A DNA stretch of 64,000 nt from Brachionus manjavacas (Eukaryota; Rotifera; Eurotatoria; Ploima; Brachionidae). How positions within the stretch are numbered: the first letter of the stretch is position 1; each line of letters starts with the position of its first letter. This document shows, in pieces, positions 43,941 to 56,070 of this stretch. The notes below the pieces were generated by a model. That model was not told the origin of the DNA. It searched no databases and saw only the letters and a list, made by a program, of their open reading frames with translations. The stretch covers positions 665,501 to 729,500 of the forward strand of contig JAHQIY010000005.1 in the NCBI GenBank assembly GCA_019054805.1, read 5' to 3'. Made by a program: the position numbers and the translations under genes.

Positions 43941-44930
43941 ATTAAAACAACGATATTTATTTGTTTTAAAGCATTTCTTCAAAAAACAATAACATTTTTT
44001 TTTAAACTTTTTTATTTAATAAAATTTAGCAAAATTGACATAAAAAAATTAATTTTATTCAATGGAATATTTTCCATTAAATCCGTTTTTTTCTAAAAAT
44101 TTCAATTTATCTTATTATCATCAGTTTGCTTTAAATTTTGTAATTACAATTATTACACAAATATTAGAGTTAAGTTAAAGTTCTTAAACTTACCTCTTTC
44201 ATTTTAATAAAAAATCGAGTTGACATGTTTTATTTAAGATTAAAAATTATTTCAAAGCAAAATTTAAAAAAAAATTAGTATACAATAATGATGAAATCCG
44301 TCACTTTGATATTTCCCAATGAATTTTTCTTAAGTTATTTTTCATTAAGTATCAAAAGGGGGGAAAGTTTAACATGGGCGAGATGTAACGTGATGCTTGG
44401 GCTAAAACCTGAGTTTTGGTTTTTGGTGCATGCATCTCTTTGCTAGGGTATTCGGTATTCATTTTTTCAATGAAGCTTTGGAATTTTTTATCCTAATGTA
44501 TAAATTGTTCTATTAAATTATGTATAATCTTTTATCATCAAAGATTTAAAATTTAAGTATTCAACATAAAGCAAATGGTTATGATTTTCAATCCAAAAAA
44601 TTAATTGAAAACTTAATTTCTATAAAGTTTTTTTATGAGGGTGAAAAAATCATCAAAATATCTCTGCAATACGGGGAGAATGCTTTAACCCCTTTAGGGG
44701 GACCGGTTTCGACTGGGCAATAATTCAGTAACCTCTGTGTCAGATCTGAGACGTTGCTCAAAAAGGTACTAGAAAAGGAGATGAGAGCCTCCCCATTTTA
44801 GAAAGGAGACAATTATGATCATATTTCAATATGATACTGAAAATTTTGTTTTAAAAAAAGTCACCTTAAAATATTTTGGTTTTTTTAATTATTTGAAACT
44901 TTTTTCAATACTTATTTTATCAACAGATTA
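43941..44930. other. Intergenic DNA with a possible retroelement tail
   Basis: 44640-44815 is GC-richer. It holds CCCCTTTAGGGG (44690), a hairpin like CTCCTTAAAGGAG of the LINE at 13.76 kb, and ACTAGAAAAGGAGATGAGAG, which resembles ACTAGAAAGGTAGATGAGCG in the SINE-like element near 12.95 kb. Otherwise AT-rich. Confidence 0.4.
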
Positions 44931-45140
44931 ATGCAATTTGAGACAACTAGAAAAATACTTCTTGAACTTGAGCCTGATATCACGACTAGAAGGGTCTGGG
45001 AGTTCATTGAATTAAGTAGAGAGAATCGTCATCAAACTGATTATAATGATAACATGATCAGAAAGATTAAGGACATATTGGAGATAAGCAGTGATTTAAA
45101 AAATCGAATTGAATTAACTATTAAAAATAGACTTTTATGA
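44931..45140 (+). CDS. Hypothetical small protein or terminal exon
   Basis: ORF of 69 residues (MQFETTRKILLELEPDITTR onward) with balanced, helix-rich composition unlike the Asn/Lys/Phe noise around it. It is preceded by a plausible splice acceptor (TTTTATCAACAG), so it may be the last exon of a longer gene whose other exons I cannot place. No family recognised. Confidence 0.35.
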   Translation: MQFETTRKILLELEPDITTRRVWEFIELSRENRHQTDYNDNMIRKIKDILEISSDLKNRIELTIKNRLL

Positions 45141-46209
45141 TAATTTTTATTTTTTATTAGTTTATTTTTTATCAAAAATTTAGGAATAATTTTTTTTTAG
45201 TTGTTTTTTAAGAAAATCACTAACTTTATGACTGTAAATCATATCAAAAAAATAGACAAAGCAAGATAACTTATTTTATTTATATTATTTTATTTTTTTA
45301 GAGTCCCCTTTTTTTATAAAGTAACTGAGGTCTGCGATAGGGCTCCATACCAATAATCGATTTAGATGTGGCCAAACAATAAAATAATAATAATAATAAT
45401 TTTAAACTTTGCATTATACAAGTGATTCTGTTGCTTTGATTGTTCTTCTATTTTAATCAAAATTTTGGATTAGTTGGAGTTGATCTTTTATGTGTCTGGT
45501 CCTTTTTGAGACCTATAGTGAGTTGGAATTTGGTAAATTGAAAAAAGCATAAAAGTATGAGAAGAGAGAAACGAAAAAATAATTTTAAAATTTTTGAAGC
45601 CTGAAATGACATGGATTGATCCATGATCTTCTTAGTAAGTTTTTTACAAATTTCATTATTATTATTAAACTAAGATTTTTAAACGATTTATGAATGAATT
45701 TTATTTCAAGTCAGATTTAAAAACTATTTCTCTTAATTTCTCTTTTTATGGTGTATTAGCAATTAGATAATAAAAATAATAAAAAAAATTTTAATTTTTT
45801 TTAATTTTTCACTCTCTCAATCTAATTTCTAAAAAGAGTATTTATTGATAAAATTTTTTGTAGATAAAAATTTCATTTATAAATGATTAGTTCAATTCGG
45901 ATTGAAAATTGTACTCTTTATGCTAAGTGACTTAAATTATTTATCTTTTTTTTTATTTATGAAGGTTACCAAAAACTCGTGAGGTTGAGTTTTCAATAAA
46001 AAAAATTAAATTAAATTTGATACAAAATTTAATTTAAGTCTATACACATATTGCCGAGTATTGAAATGAGTAATTCTTTATTAAAATTTTATTATAATTG
46101 TTGGAATATTAGAGAAAAAATAAAAAAATTGAATAATTTTTCGATCGACATTTCTAAAATTTAATTGTTTTCTGATACACTTCTAGTAACTGGCATGAAC
46201 TACTTTTAG
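45141..46209. other. AT-rich intergenic DNA
   Basis: Contains a short (AAT)n tract near 45391, preceded by a GC-richer stretch (GAGGTCTGCGATAGGGCTCC), perhaps another retroelement tail. Nothing firmer. Confidence 0.4.
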
Positions 46210-48614
46210 ATGAAACCGAAAATTGGTCACAACAAAATGCGCAAAAACCGAACCAATTCCGCTAAAAAACCACACGAGCACACGGCAGATGAAACGCTGT
46301 TCGAAGCAATCGACTCTGCAGATGCTTCCATTGTAAAAACCATGCCCCATTCAAAAGTAATAGAGAAAATATCCAAGTACTTGAACAAAATTTCCTATTT
46401 TATTTGATAACTTTTATTTAACTTCTTTAATGACAGAAAGGGTTACTATCTGAAGCAAAAAAAAGGTAAACTGAAATCAGTCTGTCAGAAAGCAGAATTC
46501 AATACAAACCCCTTAGATCCCAAAAATAGTGAATTGAAATCAGATAGTCAGACTTCAATGGAAAATGTTCCATTGATAATCAGCAACTCTTTGTTTGGTG
46601 ATCCAAAGAGCAGAGCGTTTCGTCGCGCATCGCTAAAAAGCGGTGCCAGTTCAGAAAAACAAAAAACTAGTCCAACAAGTAGTGTGCTCGTTCCCAACTG
46701 GAGGACTGTGTCATTAAAGCCTATATACAAACTCGAGGGAACCGAGAACCTAAACGATGAGTATTATTTAAAACGGCATCAAAAGCACGAAAATGAGGAG
46801 AGACTTGTAAAAAAAAGAGACCTGCGGCGTCAAAAGGAAGAGTATATTAAATTTAAGATGCTTAATCGAAACCGCATCGGCTCGGCTAATAAAAATGATA
46901 AACATAAACTTCTAGTTAAGTATAATATTGAGAATGAATTGAAAAAAGAGATAACAGAACGAAAAATTGAAGAAACTAATTTAGAAGGTAAGTTTTATTC
47001 AATTTATTTTAAAATTTAATGAAAATTATTTTTTAATACTGCATTAATCCTAATTTCAGTTAAGATTAAATTTTTAAGAGAAAAAAAATTCAATTCTAAA
47101 AAATTAAAAAAAAAACTTATTAAACAAAAATAAGCTAAACCTAAAAATAAAAAACACAATAAACTTAATTTTTTTTTATTGTTGAATAAGTTTTGTGTGT
47201 GAAAATTTCACAGAAATATTCTTTGACATTTAATTCCATTTGACATGTTGAATAAATTTTCTTACAATTTTCAAATTCATCCAAGTTCATCCAAGGTCTT
47301 GATACCTTTTCGTCTATCTCAAAAATATTCAGTTAGTTAATCAATAAAAAAGAAAGATGGTTCGAACAAAACAAAATTTAAAGCATAAATATTGAATTCA
47401 GTTTATGTCAGGAATTAAAAATTATGTTCAATTAGCAAAATAATTTGAACATTTACAATCACTTTAAAAAATTAAATTAAAACACAGTTGAAAAACGTCA
47501 TGTGACTTCAAGAAATTTTTCAAGTCTTCAAGTCAAAGTCATGACTTGACTTTTTTTAAAATATTTTCAACTCTACATGGTTTGATTTTTTTTGTTTGAA
47601 TTACAAAATGTATCCAATGTTGAAATAACATTGAAATTTTTTCAGTTTCAAATAAAAAAATAATTTTAAGTTAATACTGCAAGCATTTACATATTTGAAA
47701 TTAAACTCTTTAGTGAAATAGAATGAATTTAATTTTTACTGGAAATTTGAAAAAAATATTGAAAATTCTTTTTTAACTTTTAAATAACCTTTTAAATAAC
47801 CCAAGTTGGGTTTGTGATATGATTATCTTTAAGATAATATTTTTAGTTTAGAAAACCATCTACGCTCTGTTTTCCATTTTTTATCAATTGAGGAATTCCA
47901 TTTTTAAAGTCAAAAATTTATAAAGAAAAAAATCAAAGTTTTCTGGTTACTGGAACAATTCTTGTTCTCAGATTTTAGTTCACCTATGTTGAGTTTTTTT
48001 CATCTATATTGAAAAAAAGCTAAATATAATATTAAAAAATAGGATTTAAAAAAAAAACAATTAGAGAAAGAATTTAAACTTGAACGAAGAAGGTAATATT
48101 TAGATAAACCTATGTTCCCCAAAGTCAAACATCAATGAAAATTTAATTTTAATTTTCTTTAATTTTTATTATTTATTTAAGGGAAAATATTTAAGTAGTG
48201 AGTGCATTTGGGTATTCGGGATTGTTGAAAGGGTAATACCAGGTCAACCAGATCAGAGCAAATGCTATTTCTAAAGCTCCTTCAAATTAGAAAACAAAAA
48301 TTTTAAATTTTTTCACCTAATTCTATTTTGGTTCATCTTTACGTGAACAAAAAAATTAGGTGAACTAGTTCACAAGTCTGAGAACAAGAATTTTTCGCAT
48401 AATAGGTAAACTATGGTTCACCGAATAGACCAAGTTTTTCAACTATTGAATATAATTATTGATTTAAATGAATTATTTATCTTTTTTTTTATCTTATTTA
48501 AGTTTATTTTAAATTTTTTTTCATATATTTTTATTCTGAAGTAGCATCAGCTCGGTACAGATAAACAAATAAATAAATATCCAAATTAAAAAAAATACAC
48601 CATGCTTGCAATAA

Positions 48615-48645
<31 letters not shown>

Positions 48646-51600
48646 TAGCTACAGCAGGAGACCTGTGGAGCGAGACTAGATGTAGTTTCGCTATGGTAGC
48701 TATCTTTCTGTGAAAAAAAAAAAAATTTTCATTATTTACTTATTAACTTAAAATTATTATTTTGTTTGAAACATCACACTTTTTCAATGTTATTTCAACA
48801 TTGAATACATTTTGTAATTCAACACACAAAAAATTAAACCACATTTATTTTAATTTATCCAGAAAAGCTTTGAATTAGAGAAAAAATATAGCATTATTTT
48901 AGTTCAGGATTTATTAAAATTAAAATGTTCTGACTTTTCTTTGTTGAAGTAGTTTTTTTTGTATTAATATGATTTCAAGTATATTAAAATTTTTAAGTTA
49001 AACTTTGATTTGATATTTGCTTTGTGACTCTGAATTAGGATTTATTAAAAAAGCGGAAAAGAATAAAGAAAAATGGTGCTGGCACAATTAAAGCAAAAGA
49101 GCTGAATTAAAATTTTATAAACTAGTTAGAAGACAAATTAAAATACATTTTAAAGCTCTTGAGACAAGCATTTAAATAAGTACACTCTTATCTAAATATG
49201 TCAGAAAAAACTTTCAAAAATCTTGGTTTTAATTATTGCCAAGGTAAATGTAAGATGATAAATATATGAAATTAATTATATAAATGTAAGATCTTACATT
49301 TGTGAAATTTATTCGATTTAACTAAGATTTTTATAAATGTTAGAAATCGAAATTGCTTTAAATTTAAAATTTCAAAAATTAAAAATACAAATAAAAATTA
49401 AACATAAAATAACTTATTAATTCATCTTTTTATTGGAAAAAATTGCTCATTTTTCTATTTAAATTTTTTCTTTGTTATTGTATTTTTTTGACAGGCTTTA
49501 GTTTTTTATCACACAAATTGCTAGTTTGTCTTCGAAAACCGTATAAGCGAGTTTTAAGCTTATCATGCAGGGTTAAAATATTGAATTAAAAAATAATTAG
49601 ACTAATTTTATCTTTTTAAATAAATATGTTAAGATTTTTCCTAATAATTACTGGACATAAAACAATCAAAGATTTTTAACTTACCATATATTGTAAATAA
49701 TATGAAAAAAACATATCTAATAATAATTTGAACAATATAAAAAAACCGCTAGTTAAAAATAGCATCATATATCAAATAAATTTCTTAGTTTTCTTAAATT
49801 AAAAAAAAGCTCATCAGTTTTTGGAATTATTAAATCGATTTAATTAAAGAGATAAATAGTTCCACACAAACAAAAAAAATTTTAACACAAATCACTACAA
49901 AACACAATTTTTCTGCCGAATTTAAAAGAAAATAATTTTTACAAATTTAACCAAATATATGGGTATCACAAATTTTTTGTGATGAAAAAAAATTTAATAA
50001 ATTCGTTATGGAATTTACTTAAATAATGTTTATAAATTATATATGAAAAAAAATTAAATTTAAACATTTGGATAATAATTATTACAAGTCCTGTGAAAAT
50101 AAATTTTAAGGAAAACCAATATCCAGCTAATTTTGGACGACCTTTTTTAGGTTTTTTACTTTTTTGATGGTAGGGACTAGGTAGACCTTTTTATTAGATG
50201 AAAACAAAGCTTTAAAAATATTTTTTTTAATAAGCAAATAAAATGGCTCTCAAAATTTTGTTTTAATTATTACAATATCTTTTCGTTTCAGTAATGATCT
50301 TAAATCAAGTATTCAGAATTGAATTCAGAATTGAATTCTGGTGTAAAATTATTTAATTTTTTACAGTTTAAAATTTTTAAAACTCTCGATCAATTTTTGG
50401 GTGCCATTTTGGCACTTTTTGGTTAAATTCACTAAAGATCATTTAGAAATAGTAGTAGTGAGGCTGCAGTATAGTATTTATGCTAGCGCCTTCCGGCATT
50501 TAGCTCTTTGAGAGCTTTGGCAGTAAATTTTCTCCCATCAACTTTTCTGTCAATGTCCGCTTTGAAACAATTTACTGTTCCTTAATGCTCTACGGCAAAA
50601 TATTCCACTTGGTGACCACTCTGTTTGTCAAGAAGTTTTATCTGGATGGGCCACGTTTACTTAATTTCTCTCACCATCTTCATGACATGTTTTCTCCTTA
50701 GTTTAAGCTTCAAAATTTTGAATAGGTTCAATCCATTCATTAGATAACACCATATTCCTTGGCTTCAAAATTTTCCTTAAGTTTAAGGTCACCATCTGAG
50801 ATTGGAACTGTAAAACCAGTCCTATTTATGAGACTTTATCAAAGGTCTTCGAGATGTCTTTGCAGATCATTCAGACTTCCTCTTTCGATATGCTATTTTG
50901 TCAATAAATTCAATCCAATTGGTATTTCATGATTTACCAGATATAAACTCATGCTGCTTTTTGATTATTAGGTTGTTTAACAATAGATCATGATTTCATC
51001 CCCCAGAATCTTCTACATAGCTCCAAAAATCACGATCGATTTTAAATAAACTGGAAAAAGATTGTAAAATACCATCCGAATATGACTCTGAGATTTTAGT
51101 TGCCTTTGTTATAACTCAAAGAGGTATTTTATAAAAAAAAATTTCAAGTCTAAAGAGAGAGTATTGAATATTGGTTAGTTTAAATTTTTTTTTAAATTGG
51201 ACATTACTATTAATAAATTCATTTAAAATATTTTATTCAATTAAAAAAAAATTCATTCTGATTAGCATTAGTTATACAGATCCAGTCAAAGATAATAATT
51301 ATTTTTTGCAAATAAAAAAAATTTTATTTAATTTAATTGATTATTTTGATTATTTTTTTTTAGACATTGGACACATTCTAATAGTCGATAATTTGGACAA
51401 AGAAAAATTAGAATTCCAAAATTCTAAAGCTGATTCTCCTAAAAAATCAAACGAAAAAACAAAATCCAAAATCAAAAATAGATGTTCAATGAAAAATAAC
51501 TTGGAAAATTCTCGCTCTTCTGGCAAAAAAGTATCCAGACGCAAGTCATTTCCATGTCTGCCATTAAAGCCGGTAAATGATAACCTTAGCAACATATCTT

Positions 51601-51803
51601 TCAATACAAATCCGAATTCAAAATCACTAAATAAATCAACAGTTTATGATGATTTAGATTCAGATTTTAATAATTCTGAAAATAATCTAGCTCCAAAAGC
51701 TTCAAGGCCAAATAAAAGAAAATCTGTTCAAAATTCAAATAGCTCCGCCAATTTACGACTTCCAGACAAAAAAAGGACTAAATTATCGACTAATGTGCTT
51801 TGA
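46210..51803 (+). CDS. PEHE-domain chromatin protein, MSL1/KANSL1-like
   Basis: Three exons: 46210-46376, 46437-46987, 51364-51803. The introns are 60 nt and 4376 nt; junction codons are split (2+1 and 1+2) and frame is kept, giving about 385 residues. The PEHE core is in exon 2: VPNWRTVSLKPIYKLEGTEN, LNDEYYLKRHQKHENEERLV and KKRDLRRQKEEYIKFKML. It continues across the long intron as NLE-DIGHILIVDNLDKEKL. PEHE proteins (MSL1 in the male-specific-lethal complex, KANSL1 in the NSL complex) scaffold MOF-type histone H4K16 acetyltransferases through this region. The rest is Lys/Ser-rich (RRKSFPCLPLKP near the C-terminus). The start ATG follows TTTTAG directly, so an upstream 5' UTR exon or trans-spliced leader is possible. 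MSL1 versus KANSL1 is undecided. Confidence 0.72.
47577..48842 (+). mobile_element. Merlin-like DNA transposon, copy C
   Basis: Inverted ends CATGGTTTGATTTTTTTTGT (47577) and, on the other strand, ATGTGGTTTAATTTTTTGTG (48842) continue through GAATTACAAAATGTATYCAA and TTGAAATAACATTGAAA for about 130 bp. The interior keeps AGTGAGTGCATTTGGGTATT and GGTCAACCAGATCAGAGCAA, the Merlin WVFGIVERVIPGQPDQSK segment. A LINE 3' end (48480-48580) and repeat D copy 5 (48598-48712) are inserted before the right end. The whole lies in the long intron of the PEHE gene. Confidence 0.78.
48598..48712 (-). repeat. Structured repeat D, copy 5
   Basis: TAGCTACAGCAGGAGACCTG, then TGGAGCGAGACTAGATGTAG and TTTCGCTATGGTAGCT, preceded on plus by (AAT)n. 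Near-identical to copy 4; the differences are C-to-T type changes in CpG context that weaken each stem by one pair. Confidence 0.85.
48843..50454. other. AT-rich intronic DNA
   Basis: Part of the 4.4-kb intron of the PEHE gene. No further element recognised. Confidence 0.45.
50455..51130 (-). mobile_element. LINE relic (RT and C-terminal pieces) with (CTA)n tail, copy 2
   Basis: Minus-strand reading gives NNLIIKKQHEFISGKS and NTNWIEFIDKIAYRK (RT block before the first Asp) near 50920, and NFLTNRVVTKWNILP near 50630 (the FF.NRVV..WN.LP C-terminal block). The stretch between is deleted or scrambled. The 3' end is GCGCTAGCATAAATACTATA, CTGCAG and (CTA)n. Decayed, inside the PEHE gene intron. 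Confidence 0.72.
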
Positions 51804-52799
51804 CAAGGATAATGGCCACTTGGACATTAAAATTTAATTTTGCTAACTTATTTCAACCTTAGAACAATTGTAAAAATTGTCAATTTTTCTTCCCAATAAA
51901 CTGGTGATTTGTATTGATCATTTATACTCTTTAATTCGTTTTTTTAAATGTTTTCTTGCAATTGGCTTAAGAATAGATGTTAACAAAAACGTAAATTTGG
52001 TCTTTTAAAGATCTAGTCATATTTTTTATGGTTAAAAACTTTTTTTTCTTTAATACAAATTTTAATTTTTGCTCATTGTTGCTAGTACTTTAAACATACT
52101 AATTGTAATCTAATTTTTTTTTGGAATAAAAAACATTATTTAAAAATTTTTGTTCTAATTATGCTAGCATATTACACCGTAATCCTCAAGTTTAGTCCCG
52201 GTAGAGAGTATAATTTCAAAAAAAAATTTTTTTTCTTTTTTATCCACCTGCTTTGAATTAGTCTGTCATGTGATTAATTTATTATTAAATTAAAACTTAA
52301 AGGAAAACAATCAACTTTTTAATTCTATTAAAACATTTTATTACTGGATTGAAAAAGAGCTTAGGGGAAATTAAAGACTGTTGGAATTTTTAGCATAACT
52401 ATAATTTTTATTAAAAAATAAACATAAAAAAAATTATATGGAATTAAATAGAAAAAAGTAAAATTCTAAATAAAATTTTTTTTCAAAAAAGTTTAATCGG
52501 TCATGTCAGAAATCACACTTATTTTAGATAGATTCGGAGTTAGAAGAAAATTTACGACAAAGTACTGTTTTTCGTAAATTTTCGTAATTTTTTGAACAAA
52601 AAAAAATACGTTTTTTTAAAAAAAAAATCAATTACTTTCAAGGTTGAAGATGAAGAATTTTTCTTCCTCTACACAATGGAATAATAAACATTATATTTGA
52701 TTCAAAATGTGATAAACTAATTGAAATTAAAAACTACGATATCATAATTGATCGGTTTTACTTTTTTTTCTTTAGATTAAATTCTAAATTCAGCAAGTA
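51804..52799. other. 3' flank of the PEHE gene
   Basis: Probable 3' UTR with AATAAA-like motifs (CCCAATAAACTG at 51893), then AT-rich DNA. Nothing else recognised. Confidence 0.5.
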
Positions 52800-55395
52800 A
52801 TTAGAATTACTTCCTCATTATTTAAATTCAAGCTAATAAATTCAATTGAAAACGGGATAATATTAGAAAGAATAATCAACGAGCTAGACTTTTCAGTAAT
52901 CAATGATAAGCATCCTACTTTCAATATTTTTAATAAGAATTACTTTGAAATTCTTGACCTTTTTTTAGTTTCATCTTCATTGATTGACAAAATTACCGAC
53001 TTTAGTGTCTTAAATAGTCAAGACATGACTAGTGACCATTTCCCAATCGAAGCATCGATTTCTATGGGCTATCAATTAGAAAATAAATCAGCAGCTAAAA
53101 GGCTTAACTATAAGAAAGCAAACTGGCAATTATTCAGCGAGATTTTAAATTCTCAAATAGTGAATGTCACTGAAAGTTCCCTCACAATAGATCAACTAAA
53201 TGATAAAATAACAGAAAAAATTATTTCTGCTTCACATAAAAGCATTCCATATCTTTCTCAGAAAATCTACAAAACGAGTCTTCCGCCAAACATTGTTAAT
53301 TTGATAAAAGAACGTAGGAAAGTAAGAAGAAATTACCAGAAAACTCGCTGTCAAAAGCTCAAGCAAAAATTTAATCAACTTACATCTGAGTTAAAGGCCT
53401 CTTTAAAAAATTCTGGAATCAAAATTGGTTTGATTTTATTGAGAAGATGGGAAAAAACCCACTGACAAGTAGACCTTTTTGGAAAAAAATAAATAAATTT
53501 AGAACAAAAAAAGGATCAAATTTAATTCCTAAATTGATTTTAAATGAAAGGGAATTCAAAACTAATGAAGAAAAGGGAAAATGCTTTGGAGAACTCTTAT
53601 CGTCAATATTTAGTCCTAATTCTGATTTAATTGATACTGAGAAAGATATCGAAATTCTAAATTCTAACTCTGTTTTCTTTAGGAATTATAACCAGTCTAA
53701 TTTTAATGATCCAATTTGCTTAAATGAATTAATTATGGCTTTTAAGAGATTAAAAAATGAAGCGGCATCAGGACCTGACCAAATTCATAATTTAATGTTA
53801 AAAAACTTACCTAGAAATTCATTAATAGAAATCATAGAACTTTTTAATTTAACTCTTCGAGAAGGTAGAGTCCCGAAAGCGTGGAAAACATCTTACATTA
53901 CTATGATTCAAAAAAAGGCCTCTAGTTTACACGATCCTTTAAATTATAGACCAATTAGTATAACGAGTTGTTTAGGAAAGCTACTGGAACGCATAGTATA
54001 TTCAAGATTATACAATTTTTTAGAGCAAAATTCACTCCTTATCCAGGAGCAATCTGGATTTAGGAAACACCGGCGAACAGCAGATAATCTTTTCTTCTTA
54101 ATTCAAAAAATTGTGGAATCATTTAATAGAAAAAAAGAGTTTGCGGCCTTTTTTTTGATATTTCTAAAGCCTTTGATAGGATTTGGCATGAAGGTTTACT
54201 TTTTAAATTGATTAAAATAAATCCACCTCATTACTTGACTAACTGGATAAAATCCTTTTTAGACTCTAGGACATTTAAGGTAAATGTGAATGACCATTTG
54301 AGCGAAGAATATCAAATAACTGCAGGTGTTCCTCAAGGCTCAGTATTTAGTCCTCTTTTATTTAGTATATACATTAATGACATCCCTAAAAGAAACAAAA
54401 CAAATAATGAATACTCTCTGCTTTTTGCAGATGATCTAGTTACATTCTTCATTTATAACAAAAAAGGGAACCTAGAAAATAAGATCAATAAATACCTCAA
54501 CGAATTAGAACAATGGCTTATTAAGTGGAAAATGAAGATATCGGTTGAAAAGTCGTGTTCATTAGTCTTTTCTAGGTACAAAAAAGAGAGTGATAATCTT
54601 AACTTAAAAATTTATGGAAACAGAATAGAGAGACAAAAAGAAATCAAGTTTCTTGGTATTAAATTTGATTCTAAATTAAACTTTAATATACTGGTAGATG
54701 AAATTAAAGAGCGCTGCAATAAAAGGCTAAATATTATTAAGATATAGTCTAACAAAAAATGGGGTCTTAATCAGAACACACTAGGAAATCTATATAAATC
54801 TTTAGTCGGATCAATTTTAGACTATTCTTTTCCTTGCTTGAATTAATTTTCAGAAAATAATATCAAAAAACTACAAGCAATTCAGAATACAGCAGTCAGA
54901 TCTATTCTTAAGTTAAAATATGATACTCCCTCCAACATCGTACATCATGAGGCTTTTAATAAACTAAAATTACTAACAGTCTCGAATCGGCTTTTTGAAT
55001 TGAGTGAGAGATATGTTGGGGCAGGACTGAGTCATTCTATTCCATTGGTTGTAAGACTGGTGAAGGAATACAAAGAAGGTTTCGAATCAAGATATATTGA
55101 CTACCCAACTCCATTGTGTAATTGCTACCTTACTATTTCTTCTTTTTTTCCTGAAACTTGAACTATTTAAACATGAGCCACATGTAACAATCTTTTCCAA
55201 TTTTATATATTCTTAATTTTCATTTATTTAGCTTATTTACTTTTTTTAATTCTTTTTTTTTTTTTTTTTTTATCTTATTTTATTAACTTTAATTTTATTT
55301 TTATTTTATTTTATTTCATTTTTATTTTATTTTTTTTAATTTTTAACTTATTCTGAAGGAGCTCTAGCTCGGTACAGAAAACAAATAAATAAATT
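52800..55395 (+). mobile_element. 5'-truncated LINE (EN-RT), GAGC-hairpin family
   Basis: The most complete retroelement in the window. It starts inside the apurinic endonuclease domain (NYFEILDLFLVSSSLIDKIT to DMTSDHFPIE). RT follows: GPDQIHNLMLKN, WKTSYITMIQKKA, LNYRPISITSCLGKLLERIV, IQEQSGFRKHRRTADNLFFL, DISKAFDRIWHEGLLFKLIK, ITAGVPQGSVFSPLLFSIYI and the catalytic LLFADDLV. Then come the post-RT block (SENNIKKLQAIQNTAVRSIL) and C-terminus. Broken by frameshifts in an A-run near 53410 and a T-run near 54160, plus stops at 54745 (TAG) and 54844 (TAA). The 3' UTR ends in CTGAAGGAGCTCTAGCTCGG, TACAG and (AAATA)n. Jockey/CR1-like by motif order. Confidence 0.93.
55359..55370 (+). repeat. LINE 3'-terminal mini-hairpin (reference copy)
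   Basis: GAGC-TCTA-GCTC. The same 4-bp stem with a different loop occurs at 3150-3161 (GTAT), 21725-21736 on minus (ATTA), 59856-59867 (TTTA) and, with one broken pair, 48542-48553 (ATCA). Confidence 0.85.
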
Positions 55396-55932
55396 CAATG
55401 ACATAAACAACTTTCTAGAAAAATATAGCTGACATGATTTCCAGCATAAAACTCGATTGAATATTATCTTTTTTTTCCAACAAACATTCTCTTCTCAAAA
55501 TTTAGGAACTTTTTCTTAAATTTTGTTATCATATTTTAATAAAAAGTTTCAATAAGTTAATAAAAATAGTGGATTTCTATTTAATTTAGTGTAATTTAAT
55601 TTATTTTTAAAATATAAAAAAATTGGGGAACTCGAACTTAATTTCTCAAAGTTTATTAACTTTATTTATAAATTTTTTTCTATTATTATTATTATTTATT
55701 TCAAAAAGCACCACTTGGGTGATGAAAGTAACAATAAAAATCAAGTTAGAGAAAAAAAAAATTTGAAATGTTAATTTCATTTTGTTTTTGTTAGTTTCTA
55801 AATAAATTATATATTGACATATTGAATAATCCAAATTTTGCTTGTTTTTAATAATCTAAAACTATGCGAAAAAAAATAAAATAAAATGAGTGAGATGGGT
55901 GGATGCTTCAGAAAGCTTTGTAAGTAACTCGG
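55396..55932. other. AT-rich DNA
   Basis: Contains ATGGGTGGATGCTTCAGAAA followed by a GTAAGT donor-like site near 55894-55922 on plus (reading MGGCFRKL). This could be a small first exon but has no matching partner exon. Confidence 0.35.
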
Positions 55933-56070
55933 CTATTCCATTTTTATCTCATCTTTAATTTTTTTCTTTGTTATTAGCATTTCAAGTGCAGCATTTTTAT
56001 TATCTCTTCTATACTTCTCTATCACATCGTTTATTTGAATTTTGTCAATCCGACTTTTGACACCTTCCAT
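55933..56070 (-). CDS. Hypothetical short coding exon
   Basis: Minus-strand frame of 45 residues (MEGVKSRIDKIQINDVIEKY onward) with charged-helix composition unlike local noise. ACAG just upstream (ATACAG before ACCCAAATG) could be an acceptor, so this may be a terminal exon of an unplaced gene. No family recognised. Confidence 0.3.
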   Translation of the reverse strand: MEGVKSRIDKIQINDVIEKYRRDNKNAALEMLITKKKIKDEIKME

